This document shows positions 1 to 11,083 of a stretch of DNA of 64,000 bases, piece by piece. This stretch comes from Phytopseudomonas dryadis (GTDB taxonomy: Bacteria > Pseudomonadota > Gammaproteobacteria > Pseudomonadales > Pseudomonadaceae): the NCBI RefSeq assembly GCF_004327355.1, contig NZ_QJUM01000013.1, forward strand, positions 1 through 64,000, in the 5' to 3' direction. The stretch's first letter is position 1. Each line of letters begins with the position of its first letter. Below the pieces are notes generated by a model. It was not told the DNA's origin, ran no database searches, and was given only the letters and a program-made list of their open reading frames with translations. The position numbers were made by a program, and so were the translations under genes.

Positions 1-49
1 CCTTGCGAAGTGAGGTTCAAGACGGTATCTGCAGGGTACGACTTGCCCC

Positions 50-121
50 GTAGCCTGGCGTTGAGCGCAGCGATACCCAGGGTGGGCTTTCCCGGGTGTC
101 GCTGCGCTCGACCCGGGCTAC
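50..121. repeat. Long palindromic repeat, family A (GTAGCC...GGCTAC)
   Basis: Two arms, GTAGCCTGG... and ...CCGGGCTAC, enclose a core in which GAGCGCAGCGATACCC pairs with GGGTGTCGCTGCGCTC, giving a hairpin of nearly 30 bp per arm. The same element recurs inside the tandem array after uppP (46570-46981). It is non-coding, and the window opens within this intergenic stretch. Confidence 0.8.
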
Positions 122-195
122 GCAAGGATCGCGTTCCTGTCGAGACGTTCGGCGGGCTCAGCTCTAAGCGCGCAGAATGGCCACATTCCTGTCCT

Positions 196-286
196 GTGGG
201 AGCCGCGACCTCGCGGCGAATCGTGGACATACCGCGATTTTCGCAGCATGCCCACCATCGCATCGCGCCGGGGGCGACGCTCCTAC
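196..286. repeat. BIME-type repeat, family B (GTGGGAGCCGCGAC...GCTCCTAC)
   Basis: A pair of inverted REP arms, GTGGGAGCCGCGACCTCGCG and CGCGCCGGGGGCGACGCTCCTAC in antiparallel orientation, is separated by about 45 bp. Copies occur at 20464, 36638, 39016, 53799-54370 and 59373. Together with the preceding palindrome it fills most of the 539 bases before the first gene, where I see no other gene. Confidence 0.8.
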
Positions 287-539
287 TGGTCAACCCTGAC
301 TGTGAACGGGTTCTGGCAGGCCAAGGATCAAGACGGTATCTACGGTTCCGGCACCAAAGGCTCCCTGCCTGCTTCCCGAATCCTGCCTCGGTTGCCGTTG
401 CTCCAATGCCTTGAACTTCATCTCCGCGCGCCGCTTCCTAACCAGAGTGTCGGCAATTCCAGGGCCTGCGACGCGAGCCCGATACCGACGTGCGGCCAAC
501 GGGCCGCCGCGATCCCGAATCAGACCAGGAGTGCGTAAG

Positions 540-1445
540 ATGACCCGTAATACCCAGAACCAGTTCGCCATGCGAGACCCCCGGACCCAGTACCCCCAGC
601 CCGAGTTTCCCCAGCAGCAGCAACCCGAGCCGGGCCTTGGCCAGGATATGGTTCCCGAGCCGGATCATGGCGAGCAGAGCTATGTCGGTTTCGGCCGGCT
701 GGCCGGGCGCAAGGCGCTGATCACCGGTGCCGACTCCGGTATCGGCCGTGCCGCCGCCATCGCCTTCGCCCGCGAAGGCGCCGACATCGTGCTCAACTAC
801 CTGCCCGAGGAGGAGCCCGACGCGCGGCAGGTCGTGGAGTTGATCGAAGCCGAGGGACGCCGCGCCATCGCCCTGCCGGGCGATCTCAAGGATGAAGCCT
901 TCTGCGTGTCGCTGATCGAGCAGGGCGTGGCGGCCCTTGGCGGCCTGGACATTCTGGTCAACGTCGCCGGCAAGCAGATTGCCCGGCAGCACATCGCCGA
1001 GCTCACCACCGAGCAGTTCGACGACACCTTCAAGACCAACGTCTATGCCCTGTTCTGGCTGTGCAAGGCCGCCGTCCCGCACATGCCGGCGGGCGCGAGC
1101 ATCATCAACACCGCCTCGATCCAATCCTACGATCCGTCCAAGACCCTGCTCGATTACGCCTCGACCAAAGCGGCCATCGTCGCCTTCACCAAGGCCCTGG
1201 CGGGCCAGGTGATCGAACAGGGCATACGGGTCAACGCGGTGGCCCCGGGGCCGATCTGGACGGTGTTGCAACCCAGCGGCGGCCAGCCCCAGGAAAAGAT
1301 CCCGACCTTCGGTTCGCAGACCCCCCTGAAGCGCCCGGGCCAGCCAGCGGAGTGTGCGCCGCTGTACGTGCTGCTGGCTTCGCAGGAATCCAGCTACATC
1401 ACCGGTGAGGTGTTCGGCGTCACCGGCGGCAACCCGCTGCCATGA
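540..1445 (+). CDS. YghA-like short-chain dehydrogenase/reductase
   Basis: 301-aa NAD(P)-dependent SDR. An N-terminal tail of about 50 residues rich in Pro and Gln precedes the Rossmann fold. The cofactor loop is TGADSGIG (62-69), NVAG is at 141-144, and the catalytic Ser193, Tyr206 and Lys210 (YASTK) are all present. The tail ending in PDHGEQSY resembles E. coli YghA and Bacillus general stress protein 39, which reduce aldehydes or respond to stress. The ATG at 540 was chosen because AGGAG lies 8 bases upstream; the frame is open further upstream without a good ribosome site. It appears monocistronic. The family is secure; the substrate is not known. Confidence 0.9.
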   Translation: MTRNTQNQFAMRDPRTQYPQPEFPQQQQPEPGLGQDMVPEPDHGEQSYVGFGRLAGRKALITGADSGIGRAAAIAFAREGADIVLNYLPEEEPDARQVVELIEAEGRRAIALPGDLKDEAFCVSLIEQGVAALGGLDILVNVAGKQIARQHIAELTTEQFDDTFKTNVYALFWLCKAAVPHMPAGASIINTASIQSYDPSKTLLDYASTKAAIVAFTKALAGQVIEQGIRVNAVAPGPIWTVLQPSGGQPQEKIPTFGSQTPLKRPGQPAECAPLYVLLASQESSYITGEVFGVTGGNPLP

Positions 1446-1588
1446 GCGCGTATCGGCAGAGCGGCTGGCGGCCCGGCCGTTCGGCTGCCTGTCGGCATGG
1501 CCTGTTTGAAGCGACAAAAGGCCGGGTTTCCCCTGTACTGTGCAGGTTCATGGATAATCGAGCGACACCTTCACGCCGGTAGTCGAGC

Positions 1589-2476
1589 ATGAACCAACTG
1601 TTAGCCATGCGGGCGTTCGTCCGCGTCGTCGAGACCGGCTCCTTCAGCCGCGCCGCGGACCAGCTCGCGCTGCCGCGTTCGACGGTCAGCAAGCTGGTCA
1701 CCGACCTGGAAAGGCATCTGGGCAGCAAGCTGATGCACCGCACCACCCGCGCGGTCGCCGCCACCTCGGACGGGCTGGAATACTTCAGTCACGCCATGCG
1801 CCTGATCGCCGAGCTGGACACGGTGGACAACGCGCTGCGCGGCAAGACGCTCAAGCCCAGCGGGCACCTGAGGATCGATGCGCCAGCCTCATTCGCCAAC
1901 TGCCTGCTGATCCCGGCTCTGGCCGATTTTCACCGCGAGTACCCCGGTATCACCCTCGCCCTGGGGATCAGCGATCGAACCGTCAATATCGTCGGCGAAG
2001 GCGTGGACTGCGTCATCCGCGCCGGCAGGCTCGATGAGATGGCCATGATCGGGCGCACGTTCGTCGAGCTCGACTACGTGACCTGTGCGGCCCCGGCCTA
2101 TCTCGAGCGAATGGGGACGCCTGCCTCGCCCCTCGATCTCCAGGCCGGCCATGTTCAGGCCGGCTACTTCTTCGCGGCCACGGGCAAGGCGGCCCCCCTG
2201 GTTTTCGAGCGCGGGACGCAGCGCTACGAAATGGCCAGCTGCAGCTTTTCGACCAATGAAGGCAACGGCCTGCTCGAGATGCTGCGCGCCGGCCTGGGGA
2301 TCGGGCAGCATTTCAGGCGCTGTGTCCAGCCCTACCTGGACTCGGGCGAGTTGCTGCCGCTCTTGCCGGACTGGTCTCGAGCGCCCATGCCCCTGCACCT
2401 GGTGTACCCACCCAATCGACATCGCAATGCCCGCCTGAAGGTGTTCGTCGATTGGGTGATACGCACGTTCGCCTAG
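1589..2476 (+). CDS. LysR-family transcriptional regulator
   Basis: 295 aa. The N-terminal winged helix (about residues 1-60, with FSRAADQLALPRSTVSKLV as recognition region) is followed by a LysR substrate-binding domain starting near 90 (GHLRIDAPASF). The TTRAV at the end of the DNA-binding domain is typical of the CrgA/PecT-like branch. There is no strong Shine-Dalgarno sequence before the ATG. It lies between the SDR gene (same strand) and a convergent RidA gene, so its target cannot be read from context; the SDR 143 bp upstream is one candidate. Confidence 0.92.
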   Translation: MNQLLAMRAFVRVVETGSFSRAADQLALPRSTVSKLVTDLERHLGSKLMHRTTRAVAATSDGLEYFSHAMRLIAELDTVDNALRGKTLKPSGHLRIDAPASFANCLLIPALADFHREYPGITLALGISDRTVNIVGEGVDCVIRAGRLDEMAMIGRTFVELDYVTCAAPAYLERMGTPASPLDLQAGHVQAGYFFAATGKAAPLVFERGTQRYEMASCSFSTNEGNGLLEMLRAGLGIGQHFRRCVQPYLDSGELLPLLPDWSRAPMPLHLVYPPNRHRNARLKVFVDWVIRTFA

Positions 2477-2525
2477 CGCATGATCCGGCGGCGTGCCGTT
2501 GCTTGCGCCGCAGCGCGCCGCGCCG

Positions 2526-2927
2526 TCAGGGCAGGATGGCGGTCACGCGGATCTCGATCCGCATGGCGGGAAGTCCCAGGGCCGCGACGCCCACCTGTGT
2601 CCAGATCGGGGCGTGGTCGGGCATGTAGTGGCGATACAGCCGGGCCATCTGCTCGTTGACCTGCGCCGGGAATCCGCCCACATGGTAGGAGTTGACGTGG
2701 ACCACATGTTCCCAGCCCGCGCCCGCGGTCGCCAGGGTTCGTTCCAGGTTGCGAAAGGCCTGGGCGATCTCGTCCTCGAGCGACTCGGGGATCTGCAGGT
2801 CGTCATCCCAGCCGCCCTGGCCCGAGGTTTCCACGCGGTTGCCGATTCTGAGCGCTTGCGAGTAATGCAAGGCGCTCAACAGCTGTTCCCCGTAACCGGG
2901 GGTCACAAAGAATTCGGGGGTGTTCAT
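2526..2927 (-). CDS. RidA/YjgF-family protein
   Basis: 133 aa, the usual length for the RidA (YjgF/YER057c/UK114) family of trimeric enamine/imine deaminases. Recognisable elements are the N-terminal S-A-L-H-Y-S-Q-A-L stretch, GQGGWD, the VVHVNSYHV strand and the C-terminal motif PAMRIEIRVTAIL. In canonical RidA a C-terminal Arg (here in MRIEI) and Glu bind the substrate. GAGGAACGAC precedes the ATG. It is oriented towards the LysR gene with a 49-bp gap. A metabolite-damage role is the family default; members outside the RidA core may have other substrates. Confidence 0.88.
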   Translation of the reverse strand: MNTPEFFVTPGYGEQLLSALHYSQALRIGNRVETSGQGGWDDDLQIPESLEDEIAQAFRNLERTLATAGAGWEHVVHVNSYHVGGFPAQVNEQMARLYRHYMPDHAPIWTQVGVAALGLPAMRIEIRVTAILP

Positions 2928-3177
2928 GTCGTTCCTCTGCGGGTCGGGATGGTCGAGGGTGGTTCTGCCAGGTCTGTCACTGGCGGGGCCGCGCCGGGAG
3001 GGATGCTAATGGGGTCGGTGGCGAACAAAAACCCTGATTCATGTCATGACCATCCATCCCCATGGATAATAGGCTCGGTGCGTTTCATCGCCGCCGATAG
3101 CGGCTCACCAGCCGTTCCGCCAGGCTGTGGAAAAACCGCCTCAACGGCCTGCCGGGCCGGAGTCGCCGTTGTCGGCA

Positions 3178-3214
3178 ATAGAGTCCGACTATCCCGGAGC
3201 AAGACTGCGGTTAT
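3178..3214 (+). promoter_or_regulatory. Candidate OxyR operator upstream of katG
   Basis: Four tetranucleotides are spaced by exactly seven bases: ATAG (3178-3181), CTAT (3189-3192), CAAG (3200-3203), TTAT (3211-3214). The first pair is a perfect ATAG-N7-CTAT and the second pair matches at five of eight positions. This is the architecture known for OxyR tetramer sites. It lies 300 bp before katG and 77 bp before the small upstream ORF, so a promoter just downstream would give a long leader. Confidence 0.6.
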
Positions 3215-3248
3215 TAGTCCTCTGCCGAAAGGGGGTCTAGCCTTAGGG

Positions 3249-3274
3249 GTCACTGGTTTTAAGCAGCCAGTGAC
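3249..3274 (+). promoter_or_regulatory. Leader hairpin before the katG upstream ORF
   Basis: A perfect 8-bp inverted repeat, GTCACTGG (3249-3256) and CCAGTGAC (3267-3274), has a 10-base loop. It ends six bases before the GAGGAG ribosome site of the 55-codon ORF at 3291. It could be an mRNA stem-loop or a protein-binding dyad; the sequence does not decide. Confidence 0.5.
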
Positions 3275-3290
3275 TGTCGAGGAGATAACA

Positions 3291-3458
3291 ATGATCAGCA
3301 GCCTGGTGCGGCCACCGTGGGCCATGGCGCTGGCGGCCCGAGCCCTTGCCATGGGCATTGCTGCGCGGCGATGGCATCACCTGCGCGAGCGTTGGCCCTG
3401 CATGGCTGCTTGCACCGATCGCGCGTCCGGCCTTGCAACCGGCCCGGGCAGCGGCTGA
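3291..3458 (+). CDS. Small ORF upstream of katG (possible leader peptide)
   Basis: 55-codon ORF preceded by a near-ideal GAGGAG six bases before the ATG. It ends 22 bp before katG and shares its leader. The product starts MISSLVRPPWAMALAARALA: a short hydrophobic N-terminal half and a basic His/Trp/Arg/Cys-containing second half. I recognise no family. The strong ribosome site and the position between the candidate OxyR operator and katG argue for translation, perhaps coupling katG expression. It could equally be a chance ORF in GC-rich DNA, and codon use alone does not settle it. Confidence 0.42.
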   Translation: MISSLVRPPWAMALAARALAMGIAARRWHHLRERWPCMAACTDRASGLATGPGSG

Positions 3459-3468
3459 GCACGACTGA

Positions 3469-5745
<2,277 letters not shown>

Positions 5746-5763
5746 CAGGCCCCTGCCGCATCG

Positions 5764-5799
5764 AGCCGCCCCGATCCGCTGAACCCGGTCGGGGCGGCT
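5764..5799 (+). terminator. Terminator-like hairpin after katG
   Basis: A perfect 11-bp stem, AGCCGCCCCGA paired with TCGGGGCGGCT, with a 14-base loop, lies 19 bp after the katG stop. There is no U-tract, so it may act as a 3' stabiliser or bidirectional block towards the converging reductase gene rather than as a classic terminator. Confidence 0.55.
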
Positions 5800-5926
5800 G
5801 TCCATCCGCTAGGCTCCAGGGTGCCTTGGAGGGCTCCCGGCGCCAGCGCAGTGATCGAGGCATCCCGCGTGATGCGTGGCGTTCCGGCCTGAGCCTGCCG
5901 CCATGCCGCCTCACGGCGCCAAGGCC

Positions 5927-6877
5927 CTAGATATCCAGCACCAGCCGGGCCGAGCGGCTGCGCGAACAACACAGGGCGATCTGCCGATCCGCTGCCTTCT
6001 CCGCTTCGCTGAGCACATGGTCCCGATGATCGCCTTGCCCCTCGAGCAGTCCCGTCAGGCAGGCTCCGCATATTCCCATTTCGCACGACAACGGCACATC
6101 GACGCCCGAGGCCATCAGCGCCGCGGCGATGCTCTGGTCCGCGTTCACGGTCAGCGTTCTGCCGCTGCGTGCCAGCCGCACTTCGAAGCTGGCCCCGGTC
6201 CGCTCCTCGGCGCAGGCCGCGAAGGCTTCACTGTGGACATGTTCATCCGGCCAGCCGAGGTGGTGCGCGCGCTCACGCAACGCGGCCATGAACGCCTGTG
6301 GCCCGCACAGGTACAGCCGGCTGCCCGGCCGCCTGTCCAGCAGTTCGGCCGGCAGATGCTGGCGAGGGCTGCGGCCTTGCGAGCTGTGATGCAGGTGAAT
6401 GCTCGCAGGGGCGAAGCGTTCTCGCAGGCGGTCGGCGAAGGCCACGTCCTGCGGTGTGCGCGTGTAGTAGTGCAGCGAGAAGGAACGGCCTTCGGCCTGC
6501 AGGGTTTCCGCCATGGACAGCAGCGGCGTGATGCCTATGCCCGCCGCGACCAGCAGGCAGTGCTCGGCGAGCCGCAAGGGAAAGGCGTTTCGCGGTGGCG
6601 ATACCTGTAGCTGGCAGCCCACGGCGAGCTGACTGTGGATGAACTCGGAGCCGCCACGGGAGCCGGGCTCCCGCTTGACGCACAACAGGTAGTGGTCCCG
6701 CTGATGGGGGGCGTTGGCCAGGGAATACTGGCGCACCAGGCCATTGGGCAGATGCAGGTCGATGTGGGCCCCGGCTTCGAAGGCCGGCAACCTGCCCGCC
6801 ACGGCCTCCAGGCGCAGGCTGCGGTTCGCGCGGCCCTGGGGCTCGATGGCGCTGACCGTCACGGCGATGGTCGACAT
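5927..6877 (-). CDS. VanB-like oxygenase reductase (FMN/2Fe-2S)
   Basis: 316-aa phthalate-dioxygenase-reductase type protein that passes electrons from NAD(P)H to an oxygenase. An FMN-binding barrel (RQYSLANAP, 49-57) is followed by a nucleotide domain (GIGITP, 113-118; CGP, 191-193) and a C-terminal plant-type ferredoxin with Cys265, Cys270, Cys273 and Cys303 in the CX4CX2CX29C pattern. The ATG at 6877 has AGGAGG upstream; the open frame beyond it lies inside the oxygenase gene. It starts 14 bp after the Rieske gene, forming a two-gene operon. The class is secure; the substrate is unassigned. Confidence 0.93.
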   Translation of the reverse strand: MSTIAVTVSAIEPQGRANRSLRLEAVAGRLPAFEAGAHIDLHLPNGLVRQYSLANAPHQRDHYLLCVKREPGSRGGSEFIHSQLAVGCQLQVSPPRNAFPLRLAEHCLLVAAGIGITPLLSMAETLQAEGRSFSLHYYTRTPQDVAFADRLRERFAPASIHLHHSSQGRSPRQHLPAELLDRRPGSRLYLCGPQAFMAALRERAHHLGWPDEHVHSEAFAACAEERTGASFEVRLARSGRTLTVNADQSIAAALMASGVDVPLSCEMGICGACLTGLLEGQGDHRDHVLSEAEKAADRQIALCCSRSRSARLVLDI

Positions 6878-6891
6878 GGAACCTCCTGGGT

Positions 6892-7941
6892 TCAGCGCAG
6901 GAAGAAACTGCTCAGGCCCTGGGCGCGCAAGCCCCGGCGGTAGGCGATGGAACTCACGTCCGCCGGGATATGGGCCTCCAGCAGCGGGTCCAGCGGCAGG
7001 CATTCCGGTTTCTGCGACTCCACCACCCAGCGATCCTCCTCGAACACCCGCAGGTTGAAGGCGTGCACGCTCTCGACCGGCAGGTCCTGATCGAAATTTC
7101 GTGCTATGGGGGCGAACATCCTGGTCCGGCGTGCCGATACCGGGGAGGCGGCGTTCATGATCACCAGCCGCCCATCCTCGGGAAAGTGGACCGTCAGGGT
7201 CGCCGTGAACGGCAGGTGCACCTGGAAGTGGCGACGCCAGACGAAGCCGTCCGGAGCCTTGCCATCCACCCCGATGGGGTAGTTGCCGACCGTGCTGTAG
7301 TAGTCGGCCTCGAAGCCTTTCTCGGTGGGGCGGGTGCTGTAGGGCGGCACCTGCGCGTTGTCCGGGTCGGCGAAGGTCGCGGTGTGAACCCAGGCGAAGT
7401 GGGCCACATCGATGAACCCCTCCAGCTGCCGCCCCGCGAATGCCGACACCTCGAAAGCGGGGCAGAGGATCTGCTGAAAACCGGCGTCATCCCAATGGGG
7501 CATCAGCGGAATGTCCGCCGCCAGGCCCTCTCGCAGATCGGCCGCCGAGTGCGCCAGGCATACCCAGATCAGCCCGTAGCGCTCCTCTGCCGCATAGGCG
7601 CGCAGGTTCATCTTGGCCGGGACGTTCTGATCGGGGCTTGCCGGAATCCGATTACAGCGTCCAGCCTGGCCGAAGCGCAGGCCGTGGTAGGGGCACACCA
7701 CTCCCTCACCGTCATTGTGGCCCATGCTCAAAGGCACGCCCCGGTGCGGGCAGACATCGCGGGCAACGACCAGCTCACCCGCCACTCGATACAGCACCAG
7801 GGGCTCATCCAGCAAGGTCGCCTTCACCGGAGCTGCGCCGACCTCGGCGCAGGCGGCTACGGGATACCAGTGTCGGGCCAGCAGCCTCCAGTCATGTTCC
7901 TCGAAGGTGCAGTTCAGGGGGAGGGCGAGTGTCGTGTCCAT
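6892..7941 (-). CDS. Rieske non-heme iron oxygenase, alpha subunit (VanA-like)
   Basis: 349-aa terminal oxygenase. The Rieske 2Fe-2S motif is Cys64-X-His66 and Cys83-X2-His86. The mononuclear iron site is Asp178, His181 and His186 (DVAHFAWVH), giving the bridging Asp plus two His of the family. Size and domain order fit single-component-oxygenase systems such as vanillate or phenoxybenzoate demethylases working with a VanB-type reductase, which is encoded immediately downstream. A LysR gene is divergent, with 104 bp between starts. The substrate is probably a substituted aromatic acid, but this is inference from family and operon only. Confidence 0.92.
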   Translation of the reverse strand: MDTTLALPLNCTFEEHDWRLLARHWYPVAACAEVGAAPVKATLLDEPLVLYRVAGELVVARDVCPHRGVPLSMGHNDGEGVVCPYHGLRFGQAGRCNRIPASPDQNVPAKMNLRAYAAEERYGLIWVCLAHSAADLREGLAADIPLMPHWDDAGFQQILCPAFEVSAFAGRQLEGFIDVAHFAWVHTATFADPDNAQVPPYSTRPTEKGFEADYYSTVGNYPIGVDGKAPDGFVWRRHFQVHLPFTATLTVHFPEDGRLVIMNAASPVSARRTRMFAPIARNFDQDLPVESVHAFNLRVFEEDRWVVESQKPECLPLDPLLEAHIPADVSSIAYRRGLRAQGLSSFFLR

Positions 7942-8045
7942 GGTTCGGTCTCGTCAGGGCTCTAGGGGCGGGGTGCTCTCTGGCATTCCTCTTGGCTGGA
8001 CTTTAGCCAGTGGAATGTGATGCACTCAAACAGCGATTTCTCACC

Positions 8046-8984
8046 ATGCCGTTGCAAAAAACAGAACGCCCCATGCCGACTCTCTCTCGCTTCACCCGTT
8101 ACTTCATCGAGGTTGCCCAGCGGGGCAGTATCCGCAAGGCCGCAGAGACCCTGCACGTTTCCGCGTCGGCGATCGATCGGCAGATACTCAAGGCGGAAGA
8201 CGACCTGGGGGTGAAGCTGTTCGAGCGCCTGCCCGGCGGGCTCAGGCTGACCGCGGCTGGAGAGCTCATGCTGGTGACCGCCAGGCAGTCGGAAAAGGCC
8301 TTCCAGCGCACGCTCGAACAACTCGACGAGTTGCAGGGGTTGCGCCGGGGGCATGTGGACATCGCCATGATCGATGCCCTGAGCGAAGGGTTCGTGGCCG
8401 AGGCGGTCGCCGAACTGGTCGGCCAATACCCACGCCTGACCTTCGGTCTGCGCACCGCCAACAATCAGGACGTGCTGAGCCAGGTGCTCGCGGCTGAAGT
8501 CGATTTCGGGCTGCTGCTGGACCCACCACCGAGTGGGGATTTGCAAGTCAGGAGCGTTACCGACATCCCACTGGGTATCGCCATGCCCGTGGGGCATCCA
8601 CTCTCCGGCAGGTCTGCCGTGCAATTGGGCGACGCCTTGAGCCACCGCCTGCTGCTCCCGGCGGAGCCCCTGATCGTCCACCAGCATGCGAAGGTCCTGT
8701 ATCAGCGCCAGCACGTGGATATCCAGCGCCTGACCTCGTGCAACGATGTGCGCACCATGCGCTCGCTCATTCGCCAGGGAGTTGGCGTCGGCTTGCTCTC
8801 CTGGCTGGATGTGGCGAGCGAACTGGGGGCGGGAACGCTGGCCTTCGTGCCACTCAAGCCGGGGCATGCCGAGCCACTGCGCTTGAGCCTGTGCGTCGCC
8901 TCCCACAGGCAGCTATCGAGAGCCGCCCAACTCGCCCTGGAGGCCATGCAGGCGCGCATCGAGCGGATTCCGGCGCGGCTCTGA
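8046..8984 (+). CDS. LysR-family regulator divergent from the oxygenase operon
   Basis: About 312 aa with an N-terminal winged helix (FIEVAQRGSIRKAAETLHVSA) and a C-terminal co-inducer domain. The start is uncertain: ATG 8046, ATG 8073 (303 aa) or GTG 8010 are in frame and none has a clear ribosome site; 8046 or 8073 gives the usual short tail before the first helix. The divergent arrangement suggests it controls the Rieske oxygenase/reductase operon in response to its substrate. Confidence 0.9.
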   Translation: MPLQKTERPMPTLSRFTRYFIEVAQRGSIRKAAETLHVSASAIDRQILKAEDDLGVKLFERLPGGLRLTAAGELMLVTARQSEKAFQRTLEQLDELQGLRRGHVDIAMIDALSEGFVAEAVAELVGQYPRLTFGLRTANNQDVLSQVLAAEVDFGLLLDPPPSGDLQVRSVTDIPLGIAMPVGHPLSGRSAVQLGDALSHRLLLPAEPLIVHQHAKVLYQRQHVDIQRLTSCNDVRTMRSLIRQGVGVGLLSWLDVASELGAGTLAFVPLKPGHAEPLRLSLCVASHRQLSRAAQLALEAMQARIERIPARL

Positions 8985-9156
8985 AGCCATGCCGACGAGG
9001 CTGTTTCCGCTGGCCTGGGGGGCGCGCGGAAAATCCCGACCTGCGTTGTTGGAGGGCTTGGCAAGGGAAAACGCGGACGGCTAGTCCATTCCCTGCGTCC
9101 TCCTCCTAGCGGATCGCCGCCCGGCCTGGCGAGATTTCTCGCGGCAACGCGGCTTG

Positions 9157-9179
9157 CGCTGAAACGTCAACAGACCCTA
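9157..9179 (-). repeat. Half copy of palindromic repeat family C (TGAAACGTCAACAG)
   Basis: GCTGAAACGTCAACAGACCCTA matches the right arm of the complete palindrome at 39191-39243. The left arm is absent here. Its last three bases are the stop codon (TAG on the minus strand) of the adjacent SDR gene. Confidence 0.7.
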
Positions 9180-10007
9180 GGCATCGCTGTCCGCCGACAG
9201 CGCCACGTCTTTCTGTGCCTCCAGTATCCGTAGCCGCTCGCCCAGGGCCTGGCTGATCGAGCCATAGGCGCTGCTGCCCAGCGCCAGGCGCAACGGCGGA
9301 TGGCTGGCGTCTGCCGCGACGATCATGGCCGCCACGGTTCTGCCGGCATCGCCCCGGATGGCGAAGGCGCCGGATGCCAGCGCACGGCGAACCTCGCCGG
9401 CCGGGGTGTCTTCATAGCAGGCCATGCTGTCCGTGCGGTCCAGGCCCGCGGCGAACTGGGTGGCGGTCGGGCCGGGTTCGACGAGCACGAAATCGATGCC
9501 GAAGGGGGCGACTTCCCTGGCCACGGATTCGACGAACCCCTCGATCCCCCATTTCGTGGCGTGGTAGAGGCTGAAACTCGGGTAGGCGATCTGCCCGCCC
9601 TCCGAGGACACCTGGACGATCCGCCCGCCGCCCTGCTGGCGCAGGTGCGGCAGGGCGGCGCGGATGAGCTGGATGGAACCCACGAGATTGGTCGCGATCT
9701 GCCGCTCGAGCTGCTCGTCGCTGGCCTCTTCGGCAGCCCCGAAGAGGCCGTAGCCGGCGTTGCTGACCAGCACGTCGATCCGCCCGAGCCGGGCGAAGGC
9801 ATCCGCGAGCACGCGTCTTATCGCCTGGGTGTCGGTCACATCCAGGGTGACCAGTTGCAAGCGCTCGGGGTAGCGGGCCTGCAGGTCATCCAGCGCCCCC
9901 GGCCGCCGCAACGTGGCGAGCACACGGTCGCCGCGTGCGAGCAGGCGTTCGCAGAGCAGGCGGCCGAGGCCGCTGGATGTGCCGGTAATGAACCATGTCT
10001 TGGCCAT
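9177..10007 (-). CDS. SDR-family oxidoreductase
   Basis: 276-aa classical short-chain dehydrogenase: cofactor loop TGTSSGLG (8-15), NAG (83-85), catalytic Ser135, Tyr148 and Lys152 (YHATK). GGAG stands before the ATG. Asp55-Val-Thr in the LDVTD strand is the usual adenine-contacting element. It is divergent from a LysR gene with a 109-bp shared control region, a common arrangement for an inducible reductase and its regulator. The substrate is unknown. The stop codon lies inside a dispersed repeat. Confidence 0.92.
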   Translation of the reverse strand: MAKTWFITGTSSGLGRLLCERLLARGDRVLATLRRPGALDDLQARYPERLQLVTLDVTDTQAIRRVLADAFARLGRIDVLVSNAGYGLFGAAEEASDEQLERQIATNLVGSIQLIRAALPHLRQQGGGRIVQVSSEGGQIAYPSFSLYHATKWGIEGFVESVAREVAPFGIDFVLVEPGPTATQFAAGLDRTDSMACYEDTPAGEVRRALASGAFAIRGDAGRTVAAMIVAADASHPPLRLALGSSAYGSISQALGERLRILEAQKDVALSADSDA

Positions 10008-10098
10008 GATCTGACTCCAGAGAACGTGAATGGGCTACGACTGGCTCAGGCTATGGCACTATAATTGTTATGAGAATGGCCAATAAACAGTATGGGGA

Positions 10099-10115
10099 GG
10101 TGAAATAAATTCACC
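10099..10115 (+). promoter_or_regulatory. Palindrome abutting the LysR start codon
   Basis: GGTGAA (10099-10104) and TTCACC (10110-10115) form a perfect 6-bp inverted repeat with a five-base AT spacer, ending one base before the ATG of the LysR gene at 10117. It overlaps the GGAGG that should be the ribosome site, so pairing in the mRNA or protein binding in the DNA would both affect expression of the regulator. Confidence 0.45.
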
Positions 10116-10116
10116 A

Positions 10117-11013
10117 ATGAGCAAGCCGACCTTCGCCGAACTCAGGGCCTTCATGGCGGTGGCCGAGCACCGCAGCTTTCGCCGCGCCGCCGACCTGCTG
10201 GGGCTCAGCCGTTCCTCGCTCAGCCATACCGTGCGCGGCCTGGAGCAGCGGCTGGACACCCGCCTGCTGCACCGCACCACGCGCAGCGTCGCGCTGACCG
10301 AGAGCGGCGAGCGCCTGCTGCGGCGCCTGCAGCCCCTGCTCAACGAACTCGACACGCTGCTGGAGGATGTCGCCGACGCCCAGGGGCGAACCACGGGCAC
10401 GTTGCGCATCAATGGCAGCGAAGGGGCCATCCGGCTGCTGCTGCAGAGCGTGGTGCCGGCCTTCCTGGCCCGCTATCCCGGGGTCGAACTCGACCTCGTG
10501 GCCGAGGGGCGCCTTGTCGATATCGTCGAGCAGGGTTTCGACGCGGGCGTGAGACTGGGGGAGGCGGTGCCCCTGGATATGGTCGCGGTCCGCGTCGGCC
10601 CCGCCAGCCTGCGTTTCCTGGCAGTGGCTGCGCCCGGCTACCTGAGCGGCTGTCCGGCGCCGCAGGTGCCCGACGAACTGGCCCTGCACCAGTGCATCAG
10701 GCAGCGCTTGCCCAGCGGCAAGCTCTATCGCTGGGAGTTCCACAAGCAGGGGCAGGAGGTGGCGGTCGACGTCCGCGGATCGCTGACCCTGGACAACAGC
10801 CAACTGATGGTGGAAGCGGCGGCGGACGGCCTGGGCATTGCCTACGTGCCGGAACCCTACGCGCGAGCCCTGCTGGACGAGGGGCGGCTGGTCGCGGTGC
10901 TCGAGGACTGGTGCCCGCCGATCCCGGGGCTGTTCCTCTACTTCCCCGGCAACCGCCAGGTACCGGCGGGGTTGCGCGCCTTCGTCGACCTGCTGCGCGA
11001 GACGGCCGGGTAA
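10117..11013 (+). CDS. LysR-family regulator divergent from the SDR gene
   Basis: 298 aa. The N-terminal DNA-binding domain (FRRAADLLGLSRSSLSHTV) ends in the LLHRTTRSV element typical of the DsdC/CrgA-like group. The co-inducer domain begins near TGTLRINGSEG. GGAGG lies 16-20 bases upstream, partly in a palindrome that reaches the start codon. It probably regulates the divergent SDR gene. Followed by a convergent LysR gene 70 bp away. Confidence 0.92.
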   Translation: MSKPTFAELRAFMAVAEHRSFRRAADLLGLSRSSLSHTVRGLEQRLDTRLLHRTTRSVALTESGERLLRRLQPLLNELDTLLEDVADAQGRTTGTLRINGSEGAIRLLLQSVVPAFLARYPGVELDLVAEGRLVDIVEQGFDAGVRLGEAVPLDMVAVRVGPASLRFLAVAAPGYLSGCPAPQVPDELALHQCIRQRLPSGKLYRWEFHKQGQEVAVDVRGSLTLDNSQLMVEAAADGLGIAYVPEPYARALLDEGRLVAVLEDWCPPIPGLFLYFPGNRQVPAGLRAFVDLLRETAG

Positions 11014-11083
11014 GTCGCGCCAGGGCGGGACGCCGGCGAAGCGGCTTGCCGCGCACGGTGGCCGTGCGGCGGGAACCTGCCGT

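Noticed and set aside
2493..3458. A 321-codon frame running from the RidA region to the katG leader
   Set aside because: Most of it is antisense to the RidA gene and crosses the regulatory region. Only the last 55 codons have a plausible ribosome site and were kept.
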